Positions 1-5,809 of a stretch of 36,781 nt of DNA are shown piece by piece. The first letter of the stretch is position 1; every line of letters begins with the position of its first letter. Position numbers and translations under genes: made by a program. This DNA is from Nanobdellota archaeon. GTDB lineage: Archaea; Nanobdellota; Nanobdellia; Woesearchaeales; UBA11576. Under the pieces are notes generated by a model. That model did no database searches. It was given only the letters and a program-made list of their open reading frames with translations, and was not told the DNA's origin. Location of the stretch: the NCBI GenBank assembly GCA_018830225.1, contig JAHJSS010000019.1, positions 1 to 36,781 of the forward strand. Direction: 5' to 3'.

Positions 1-284
1 ATCTCCTCGACTGTCTTGGTGTACTCGACCTGCTGCGTGGCCTTGAACCAGATGAACCAGCCAACAGCAGCGATGACAAGAATAAGGATAATACCATATA
101 CAATCATGAACTTAGGGACTCTCTTCCCCTGCTGCTTGGCAAGGACAAACTGCGAAGCATCCTCAATGGCCTCAATAGGGTGGCCGACCTCTGCGAGCTT
201 GCGCTTGATATGGTGTATCTTGAAGCCCTTGGCAAGATGCTTCTCAACATACCTCACAAGCTCTGGATTAGGTCTCTTGGCCAT
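1..284 (-). CDS. Single-TM membrane protein, C-terminus cut by window edge
   Basis: Reading starts at ATG 284 (complement), preceded by a GAGGT Shine-Dalgarno-like stretch, and runs off the left edge after about 94 codons. Residues 1-52 are a basic helical segment (begins MAKRPNPELVRYVEKHLAKG) that resembles a small helical repeat. A membrane segment follows at about residues 56-77 (FMIVYGIILILVIAAVGWF), then the start of a probable extracytoplasmic part. The order, helical repeat then TM then outside domain, matches the gene at 21236-22531, where two such helical repeats precede the TM, so the two may be distant paralogues. It is the last visible gene of the minus-strand operon, 37 nt after the 49-residue gene. 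Function is not recognised. Confidence 0.75.
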   Translation of the reverse strand, partial: MAKRPNPELVRYVEKHLAKGFKIHHIKRKLAEVGHPIEAIEDASQFVLAKQQGKRVPKFMIVYGIILILVIAAVGWFIWFKATQQVEYTKTVEE

Positions 285-321
285 GATAACCTCTTTTTCT
301 AACTCAAAACCAATGACTGCG

Positions 322-471
322 CTAACCGCCGAAAAACTCTTTCTGCTGCTTCGACCACACCTTGTTAGGAGTCTTTTTGAGCCATTCAACATACATCTCA
401 ATGAACTTAAGACGCTCCTCAGCATTCTGCTTTTTCTGCTTTTCAAGCTCCTCAAGGTCTGGTTTCATCAT
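322..471 (-). CDS. Small 49-residue protein coupled to nucleotidyltransferase
   Basis: The ATG at 471 overlaps the TGA of the upstream nucleotidyltransferase gene (ATGA), and a second ATG follows immediately. The product is 49 residues, highly charged and helical in its first half (LEELEKQKKQNAEERLKF). It has the sequence VEWLKKTPNKVWSKQQ near the C-terminus and ends in FFGG. There is no signal peptide or TM. The overlap implies translational coupling, and the pairing of an NTase with a very small partner recalls NTase-based toxin-antitoxin modules. From memory, small proteins with a W...P...W.xQQ ending occur next to such NTase genes in other archaea, but this is unverified. Function is inferred from context only. 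Confidence 0.7.
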   Translation of the reverse strand: MMKPDLEELEKQKKQNAEERLKFIEMYVEWLKKTPNKVWSKQQKEFFGG

Positions 472-1079
472 TCCCTCGCAATCCTCTTGAAACGGATCCT
501 TGTCCCTTCATCAAACCAGGACAAAAACCCTTCCAACTTTTCATGACTGATATCGTCAAAGAACAACTCATATAAAAACTTTGCATCTTCCAAGTCCTTA
601 TCAGAGCCCAAATAGAGCTTATATGCTATCTGAAGCTCTATCGGTGAAATCCTCAACCTGTGAAGCCCGTTCAACACGAGCTCTATGGAGTTTTCCATCA
701 CGAACCCGTCTGTAGATGTCTTCTTGAACTTCAGCTCCATATTGGGGATAAACCTCCCTTTCCTGGAGAACCGTATCGCGTGACCCGCCCTCAAGTATTC
801 CTCAAAAGCGCCCTTGCAGTCAGCGGTATTCAGGCATTCAAAATCCTCTGATAATAAATCCCATAATCCCTTGAACTCCTCAAAAGAGAGCTCGTCAACC
901 AACAGATCAACATCTTCTGTCTCACGGCTCCTACCAAACAATATGGAGATATAACCTGAAACCAATACAAACCTAATCTTCAGGTCTGAAAGGTGTTCAC
1001 AGAAGTCAATAACGAAGCGGTCAAGATAATTCAGCTCCTTGGCAAAAGAAATCCTGTTCTGCCTGAATTCATACTCCAT
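468..1079 (-). CDS. Nucleotidyltransferase-fold protein (AbiEii/DUF6036-like)
   Basis: Predicted 203-residue protein with the core nucleotidyltransferase signature VSGYISILFGRSRETEDVDL: a glycine-rich turn followed by an acidic D-x-D that would bind metal and NTP. The rest is helical, as in the NTase proteins of AbiEii-type or MNT-type systems. An in-frame TTG at 1127 overlaps the upstream stop and would add 16 residues. ATG 1079 is preferred because a TATA-like CTTTATAAAC is centred about 26 nt upstream, the usual spacing for a leaderless archaeal transcript, and because the family-like part begins there (MEYEF). It overlaps the 49-residue gene by 4 nt. The substrate is unknown: it could be a toxin or antitoxin, or a housekeeping NTase. 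Confidence 0.75.
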   Translation of the reverse strand: MEYEFRQNRISFAKELNYLDRFVIDFCEHLSDLKIRFVLVSGYISILFGRSRETEDVDLLVDELSFEEFKGLWDLLSEDFECLNTADCKGAFEEYLRAGHAIRFSRKGRFIPNMELKFKKTSTDGFVMENSIELVLNGLHRLRISPIELQIAYKLYLGSDKDLEDAKFLYELFFDDISHEKLEGFLSWFDEGTRIRFKRIARE

Positions 1080-1100
1080 AGGCCGGATAAAGCCCGATTC

Positions 1101-1110
1101 GTTTATAAAG
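1101..1110 (-). promoter_or_regulatory. TATA box inside the operon, upstream of the NTase gene
   Basis: The complement reads CTTTATAAAC, centred about 26 nt before ATG 1079. It would let the NTase and its small partner be transcribed independently of the upstream operon genes. Its position inside the possible TTG-extended reading frame argues that the extension is not translated. Confidence 0.45.
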
Positions 1111-1123
1111 GTTTCTGCCGTGC

Positions 1124-1468
1124 TCAAGGCTTCTTGCAGTCCGGAACTATCTTCAGGCCGCTCTCGCCTTCGAACATGCTCATGCTCAGAGTCACCTTCT
1201 TGCGCTCTTTTGGACCGAGAACGCCCACATTACTCCGTCTGACAGACTCGTTGGTTCCATTGGCCATCGTTATGATGATGTCGCAGTCAGCCTCATAGTC
1301 CTTGTCGTTCTGCATCACGAAAGATATCCTGTCTTTTGTCTGGTTGTTCACTGAGGAAACACCCTCATGAGATGCGTTGATCAGCACAACAGGCTGCTGA
1401 CCAGACAGGAACGACCTATTGCAGCCCGCAACAAGGAGAAACAACACCAGCAAAAGCAACCATCTCAT
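1124..1468 (-). CDS. Small predicted lipoprotein of unknown function
   Basis: 114 residues. The N-terminus MRWLLLLVLFLLVAGC is a short charged start, a hydrophobic stretch and a lipobox-like L-V-A-G-C, so export and lipid attachment at Cys16 are likely. The mature part has alternating polar and hydrophobic strands and several N-x-S/T sites (NAS, NQT, NGT, NES), and it contains a further Cys pair that could form a disulphide. A small beta-sandwich is plausible. The ATG overlaps the stop of the RNase P p30 gene by 4 nt, so it is cotranslated in the operon. No family is recognised. Confidence 0.75.
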   Translation of the reverse strand: MRWLLLLVLFLLVAGCNRSFLSGQQPVVLINASHEGVSSVNNQTKDRISFVMQNDKDYEADCDIIITMANGTNESVRRSNVGVLGPKERKKVTLSMSMFEGESGLKIVPDCKKP

Positions 1469-2073
1469 CTTGCAACACCCTCCAGTGCAGTGTGGACTTC
1501 AACAGCAGCCATGCCCAATCCCACGAAAAAAGAGCCCAGCTCCTGCCCAGCCCTCATCTGCCAGGGGCTCTCTGCGAACGATGCTATGACTGTCCTGAAC
1601 TTGAACTTCCTGGCGAACACTATGTTCTGCATCATGCGTCCCAGGAAAAGAGCCCTGTCGCGCGGGCTTGCGCTGACCAGGGCTGAGAAGTTGAAGCCGA
1701 TGGCGACACCCTTCTCTTTCGCAAGCACTGCAAGGATGTGGTTCAAGCCTGATGCCCTGTGGTGCAGGAAATCCTTCCTCCTGTGGAACTCGAGATTGAA
1801 AAGTATGTCAGGCCTTATCTTCTCGATGATGTGGCGCAGCTGCATCTGGTCATCCGGAGCCCTGACAATAGTCAGGAACTTCCCCTTGTACTTCTTGACA
1901 TCCTCTGGCTTGCAGAGGATGGCAGTGGACAGTTTGACTCTTGTTTTTTTCTGAAATTCGCTGATATCCTTTGGTGTATCATAAACAAAACATAAAGAGG
2001 CAATACCAAGCTTTTCAGCTATCTCAATGAACTCAGGCTCATTCCCTTTCGGAAAAACAAAGTCATTCATCAT
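1465..2073 (-). CDS. rnp3: Ribonuclease P protein component 3 (p30/Rpp30)
   Basis: 202-residue protein with the features of archaeal RNase P subunit p30, a PHP-like TIM-barrel protein that binds the specificity side of RNase P RNA and takes part in tRNA 5' maturation. Recognisable stretches are LTIVRAPDDQMQLRHIIEKI, the HHRASGLNHILA helix and IGFNFSALVSASPRDRALFL, followed by the helix with RKFKFRTVIASFAESPWQMR. The length is typical of the family. There are two consecutive ATGs, and the first overlaps the stop of the DUF218 gene by 4 nt. The next gene (lipoprotein) begins inside its stop codon. No catalytic role is expected from this subunit alone. Confidence 0.85.
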   Translation of the reverse strand: MMNDFVFPKGNEPEFIEIAEKLGIASLCFVYDTPKDISEFQKKTRVKLSTAILCKPEDVKKYKGKFLTIVRAPDDQMQLRHIIEKIRPDILFNLEFHRRKDFLHHRASGLNHILAVLAKEKGVAIGFNFSALVSASPRDRALFLGRMMQNIVFARKFKFRTVIASFAESPWQMRAGQELGSFFVGLGMAAVEVHTALEGVAR

Positions 2074-2558
2074 CCAAACCCGAATACCCTCAGCTTCAGC
2101 AACAGCAGGCGTTCTTTGACACGATAATAGACAGACTCGACAGGATCGAAAGTGTCAGGAGCGGCCTCAAACTTCAGCGAGACCCCCATATGAGAGTAAA
2201 GTCTCTTAAAAATGTATCTTGTCCTTGGCATGTGGTGCTCTGAAGTCACGACAGTGATGTTCTTCGGCTTCTTTTCCTTGAGCAGCTCCCAGCAGAACAC
2301 AGCATTATGGACTGTGTCGCGCGAGTGTCGCTCGAGAAGTATCTTCTCATGCGGGATGAAGTTCAGCAGCATCACGCGCATTACCACAGACTCGGGCACC
2401 CTGTATCTGGCAGGCCCTCCGCTGAGCAAGACCTTTGAGTAGTTGTTCTTCCTGTAGAGCTGGACCGCCTTCCTGACGCGTGCAATCATGCAGTCACTGG
2501 GCCTGCCGTCAGGCCTGGGCGAGCAGCCGAGCACTATCAGCACATTCTTGAAGCTCAT
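2070..2558 (-). CDS. DUF218/YdcF-family protein
   Basis: 162-residue protein of the DUF218 (YdcF/SanA/ElyC) alpha/beta fold. The N-terminal strand VLIVLGCSPRPDG, the helix with SDCMIARVRKAVQLY, the turn KVLLSGGPARY, the motif HSRDTVHNA and the strand VVTSEHHMPRTRYIF are the conserved blocks. The Ser/His/Arg of the last block form the presumed ligand pocket. Bacterial relatives are linked to the envelope or bind S-adenosylmethionine, and no archaeal role is settled. The usual N-terminal membrane anchor is absent, so it is probably cytoplasmic. The start overlaps the ThiI-like gene's stop by 4 nt. Confidence 0.8.
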   Translation of the reverse strand: MSFKNVLIVLGCSPRPDGRPSDCMIARVRKAVQLYRKNNYSKVLLSGGPARYRVPESVVMRVMLLNFIPHEKILLERHSRDTVHNAVFCWELLKEKKPKNITVVTSEHHMPRTRYIFKRLYSHMGVSLKFEAAPDTFDPVESVYYRVKERLLLLKLRVFGFG

Positions 2559-3412
2559 CTTATAAGCCCCATCAAGTCAGAGAGCATCTTCTCATCGTAG
2601 GCTATCAGCGGAGTCAAGAGCGCTGTCTTGATATCGCCATACTTGTCTAGCTCAAAATCCTCAAATCTGTCTCCTACAACCACCGCCCTACAATTGTTTT
2701 TTTCGGCGAAGCCGTCAATATCTGAGAGAGCATTTATTTGTGTGAATCTTATGTCGTAACCGTAACTGAATCTCATCAAAGAATCAATATATTTTTCTTT
2801 TCTACCCAGCGGAAAAACAATACAACCTCTCTTCATCATGAGCCAGGCAGCGGCGAGGGACTTCTCGTCTTCTATCAGGCAAACAACATTTCCTGTGATC
2901 CCGACAGGCAGGCCGCCGAAGCAGGGGATGGTCTTGTGAAAGATGAATGTTTTTTCATGGATCTCGACGCCGACATCAAGGTCAGCACCCTTCATCTTTG
3001 CTTTTAGATTGAACGTGTTGCCGACAGCATCGCCAAGGAAGATATCTGTCTCATTAGAAGACTTTGGAAACTTCTTGTTTGTCCTTTTGGTTGAGATGCG
3101 GAAGGTGGTGGGTTTTTCGTGTTTTACAACACTACCAGCATAATCAATAACTTTCTCTTTTATGGCATCTGGCAAGCTTTCAACGACGACAGCCGGGCTT
3201 AGAGAGACCAGGCCAAAGACATTTTTCAGTGAAGAAACCGCAGCAGAATCAGAAGTGTAGACAAATATCCTCCCCCTGACCTTCTTGATCTCAGCGGTTA
3301 TGCTGTTCTTATTGAGGCAGTCGCGCAGGTTATATACCAGCCTGTCCTCGAACATGAAGCGGTTCTTGCCCTTCAAGGCCAGCTCGCCATAACGGCAGAT
3401 AATGCAATCCAT
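2555..3412 (-). CDS. ThiI-like THUMP protein with a degenerate PP-loop
   Basis: 285 residues. Residues 1-50 match the N-terminal ferredoxin-like domain of ThiI (CRYGELALKGKNRFMFE) and about 60-160 match the THUMP RNA-binding domain (TFRISTKRTNKKFPKSS). The start of the pyrophosphatase domain follows (GLPVGITGNVV, then AAAWLMMKRG). ThiI, the tRNA 4-thiouridine synthase, needs the ATP-binding PP-loop SGGxDSP at this point. Here it is replaced by EDEKS (181-185) and is one residue shorter. The downstream rhodanese or catalytic Cys is also missing. RNA binding may persist, but adenylation and sulfur transfer are unlikely. ATG 3412 is chosen because the family starts there and a TATA box lies 27 nt upstream. 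Confidence 0.75.
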   Translation of the reverse strand: MDCIICRYGELALKGKNRFMFEDRLVYNLRDCLNKNSITAEIKKVRGRIFVYTSDSAAVSSLKNVFGLVSLSPAVVVESLPDAIKEKVIDYAGSVVKHEKPTTFRISTKRTNKKFPKSSNETDIFLGDAVGNTFNLKAKMKGADLDVGVEIHEKTFIFHKTIPCFGGLPVGITGNVVCLIEDEKSLAAAWLMMKRGCIVFPLGRKEKYIDSLMRFSYGYDIRFTQINALSDIDGFAEKNNCRAVVVGDRFEDFELDKYGDIKTALLTPLIAYDEKMLSDLMGLIR

Positions 3413-3433
3413 GAGGCGTAATAAAGAAGAAGA

Positions 3434-3444
3434 CAATATAAAGG
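3434..3444 (-). promoter_or_regulatory. TATA box of the ThiI-like/RNase P operon
   Basis: The complement reads CCTTTATATTG, centred 27 nt before ATG 3412, which fits a leaderless transcript that carries the whole minus-strand operon to the left edge. Confidence 0.6.
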
Positions 3445-3467
3445 TTTAGATTGAGTAAAAAAACATT

Positions 3468-3599
3468 GCGGCGCCGCGTGAAGCTCGGCGTTCGTGATAT
3501 TTGGTGCGGTCTGACATCCCCGTAAGGGACGTCCCCCTGTCAGAATATAATATTTAGTCTAAGCGCCTGCGCACATTCACGGCGGCGCCGCGTGAAGCT
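3468..3599. repeat. GC-ended intergenic element bounded by 18-bp direct repeats
   Basis: GCGGCGCCGCGTGAAGCT occurs at 3468-3485 and again, identical, at 3582-3599. Each copy begins with the 10-bp perfect palindrome GCGGCGCCGC, and the right copy runs into the iscU stop codon. The left GCCGCGTGAA also pairs imperfectly with TTCACGGCGGC (3575-3585). Inside is an inverted repeat CTGACA...TGTCAG (3511-3543) enclosing a TCCC/GGGA hairpin. It fills the gap between iscU and the ThiI-like promoter. It could be a small non-autonomous element, a structured RNA or an elaborate terminator. A second element with similar GC ends is at 20319-20459. Confidence 0.6.
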
Positions 3600-3969
3600 A
3601 AGCGTGCTTCTCCTTGTAGTCCTTTATAGCTGCTTTCAGCGCATCTATGCCGAGGATAGAGCAATGTATCTTCAGCTGGGGAAGCTCTCCGCCAAGATAG
3701 TCTATCACATCCTGCTTGGTCAGTTTCATAGCATCATCAACAGTCTTGCCCTTCACGATCGCGCAGACAGCGTCTGACGCAGCAATAGCAGCACAGCAGC
3801 CGAAAGTCAGGAACTTAGCCTCCTTGATTATCCCTTTCTCGACCTTGATATAAACTTTCATGACATCACCACAAGCGGTATTGCCTACCTCGCCGATGCC
3901 GTTCGCCTTCTTCAGCTCCCCGGCATTCTTCGGATTCCTGAAATGCTCCATCACTTTCTTAGAGTACAT
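3598..3969 (-). CDS. iscU: Iron-sulfur cluster scaffold protein IscU/NifU
   Basis: 123-residue scaffold on which IscS-derived sulfur and iron are assembled into Fe-S clusters. The three conserved cluster cysteines are present: Cys33 in NTACGDVMKVYI (with Asp35), Cys58 in LTFGCCAAIAASDA and Cys103 in LKIHCSIL, where His102 is also conserved. The length is standard for a single-domain IscU. The extra Cys59 beside Cys58 is less usual. Its start lies 11 nt inside the 3' end of iscS, so both are translated from one message and their products act as a pair. Confidence 0.93.
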   Translation of the reverse strand: MYSKKVMEHFRNPKNAGELKKANGIGEVGNTACGDVMKVYIKVEKGIIKEAKFLTFGCCAAIAASDAVCAIVKGKTVDDAMKLTKQDVIDYLGGELPQLKIHCSILGIDALKAAIKDYKEKHA

Positions 3970-5128
3970 CCTTCAACACCCTCTTCAGAGGACTTATCTT
4001 CCTCAGCTTCTCGACATACTTCTTCAGACTGCCTATCGTGTAGTCTATCTCCTCTTCTGTCGTGAAACGGCTCAAAGTCATGCGCAGGGTCCCGTTCGCA
4101 AGACCCTTGTCAAGGCCTATCGCAAGAAGGACATGGCTTGGCTCCAAAGAATGTGAAGAGCACGCGCTGCCTGTCGAGGTGCATATCCCGCTCACGTCAA
4201 GATAGGAGCCAAGGGCCTCTCCCTCTACATTGGCAAAAGCGATGTTCACGTTGTTGCAAAGCCTTTTCTCACCGCGCGGACCGTTAAGCTTCACGTCATG
4301 AATCTCTTTCTCGATGCCTGAAATCAGCCGATCCCTCAACTTCGCAATCCTTTTCGCATCAGAATCTGAAGAGAGCTTCACTGCCTTGGCAAAACCCATT
4401 ATTCCAGGCACGTTCTCAGTGCCTGCACGCAGCTTGAACTCGTGCGCACCTCCGTGCTGGATGCTTGCCATCTTCGTGCCTTTCCTGACGTACAATGCAC
4501 CGACTCCTTTCGGACCGTGGATCTTGTGAGAAGACATGGATATAAGGTCTACAGGAACCTTCTTCGCGTTTATAGGAACCTTTGTGAAGCTCTGCACCGC
4601 ATCTGTGTGAAACATGACTCCGTGCTCCCTGCATATATTCCCTATCTTCTCCAGCGGCTGTATAGTCCCTATCTCGTTGTTTCCGTGGATGATTGATACA
4701 AGGAGCGTCTTCGGAGTGATAGCCTTCCTGAGATCATCGAGAATGACAAACCCTTCATTATCCACCCCCAGATACTTAATCTCGAACCCCTCTTTCTCCA
4801 ATGCCTTGCAGGTATTCAACACAGCAGGATGCTCTATCTTTGTGGTTATGATGTGATTGCCTTTATCCCTGTTGGCATAAGCAACCCCTTTGATAGCAAG
4901 ATTGTCAGACTCTGTCCCGCCAGAGGTGAATATTATCTCATCATATCCTGCATTGAGCTTCTTCGCAACATCCTCCCTGGCCTCTGTCAGGTAGCGCTTA
5001 GCCTCCTGCCCCTTCTGGTGTATGCTTGAAGGATTCCCATAAACATCACTGAAGAAAGGGAGCATCTCCTTGACCACTGCTGGATCGACCATTGTTGTAG
5101 CGCCGTTATCAAGATATATTTTCTTCAT
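3959..5128 (-). CDS. iscS: Cysteine desulfurase IscS/NifS
   Basis: 389-residue class V PLP enzyme that removes sulfur from L-cysteine and hands it to IscU. Visible are the N-terminus KKIYLDNGATTMVDP, the PLP-stacking region TSGGTESDNLAIKG, the cofactor Lys202 in SMSSHKIHGPKGVGALY, the substrate-binding RAGTENVPGIMGFAKA and the active-site Cys323 in STGSACSSHSLEPSHVL. ATG 5128 is chosen because the family begins with this sequence. That ATG overlaps the stop of the upstream endonuclease gene (ATGA). There is no obvious TATA box immediately upstream, so iscS appears to depend on the promoter in front of the endonuclease gene. Confidence 0.93.
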   Translation of the reverse strand: MKKIYLDNGATTMVDPAVVKEMLPFFSDVYGNPSSIHQKGQEAKRYLTEAREDVAKKLNAGYDEIIFTSGGTESDNLAIKGVAYANRDKGNHIITTKIEHPAVLNTCKALEKEGFEIKYLGVDNEGFVILDDLRKAITPKTLLVSIIHGNNEIGTIQPLEKIGNICREHGVMFHTDAVQSFTKVPINAKKVPVDLISMSSHKIHGPKGVGALYVRKGTKMASIQHGGAHEFKLRAGTENVPGIMGFAKAVKLSSDSDAKRIAKLRDRLISGIEKEIHDVKLNGPRGEKRLCNNVNIAFANVEGEALGSYLDVSGICTSTGSACSSHSLEPSHVLLAIGLDKGLANGTLRMTLSRFTTEEEIDYTIGSLKKYVEKLRKISPLKRVLKDVL

Positions 5129-5685
5129 TTTAATCCTTCCTTGCAGATATTGCAATTTTCAGGTATTATTTTATGTTTTCTATACTCTGAACATTCTTCT
5201 ATTTCGTTCCGAAACTCGCAATAACTTTTTTTATTCCATTGCTTTCTTTTATCAATTGTTTCCCTTAAAAGAGCTATTTTAAATAACCCTTCTTTTGTTA
5301 GATGCTCTTTTCTTTCCATTAAGTTTATACATTTTTTCCATGCTAAAAACTCCGCTTTCTTCGAGTTTGAAACAAAGTCCATATCATTCAGCAAATCGAC
5401 AATTTTCTTTGCTTCTTGAAGTTTTGTCACTTTAAAAGCAACACAATCTCTTGCGTTGGTTAGTCCTTTTTTTCTGCTTGATTTTGAACTTTGAAAATAG
5501 ATATGGCCTATACCCCCAAGGTATTCTCTTATTTTTTCAAGAACCTCTCTTTCGGATTCAGTTAGTTTTATAGTAAAATCCGCTACCACCTGCTTCGAGT
5601 TTCCAGTTTTACCGCTTTTTTTGATGACTATACAAAAACAGCCTTCTCCTTCTATAAATCCGAGTAACCAACGTATATCCATCAT
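5125..5685 (-). CDS. Free-standing single-motif LAGLIDADG homing endonuclease
   Basis: 186 residues. The motif WLLGFIEGEGCFCI (6-19) is the LAGLIDADG helix, with the catalytic acidic residue in the E-G-E-G turn. A single motif implies action as a homodimer. The body (TIKLTESEREVLEKIREYLG, then FKVTKLQEAKKIVDLL) matches the LAGLIDADG_1 type common in rRNA or group I introns. No intron or intein surrounds it: it occupies the space between a promoter and iscS and its TGA overlaps the iscS ATG. It looks more A/T-rich than its neighbours, consistent with recent arrival. Two adjacent ATGs (5685 and 5682) are possible starts, and the second lies about 26 nt from the TATA centre. Confidence 0.85.
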   Translation of the reverse strand: MMDIRWLLGFIEGEGCFCIVIKKSGKTGNSKQVVADFTIKLTESEREVLEKIREYLGGIGHIYFQSSKSSRKKGLTNARDCVAFKVTKLQEAKKIVDLLNDMDFVSNSKKAEFLAWKKCINLMERKEHLTKEGLFKIALLRETIDKRKQWNKKSYCEFRNEIEECSEYRKHKIIPENCNICKEGLK

Positions 5686-5703
5686 AAATTAACAAATAGC
5701 AAC

Positions 5704-5771
5704 TTATATATAAACCTTTATATCTTAATATGATCCGCCGCATCCAGAGGTTAAATAGAAACATTTATATA
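5704..5771. promoter_or_regulatory. Divergent promoters: endonuclease/isc operon and surface protein
   Basis: On the minus strand GGTTTATATATAAG (5703-5716) lies about 23-26 nt before the endonuclease start. On the plus strand CATTTATATAG (5762-5772) would start transcription near 5793. That leaves a leader of about 17 nt with the Shine-Dalgarno GAGGGG (5799-5804) before ATG 5810. Confidence 0.6.
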
Positions 5772-5809
5772 GTCAATTGCCATTCCGTAGTAACAACAGA
5801 GGGGTATTG

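Noticed and set aside
3468-3599. CRISPR array
   Set aside because: Only two 18-bp repeat copies, 114 bp apart, with internal hairpins and no cas genes in the window.
5777-5809. TTG start extending the large surface protein by 11 residues
   Set aside because: The expected transcript start is near 5793, inside the extension, and ATG 5810 has a good Shine-Dalgarno and starts a normal signal peptide.
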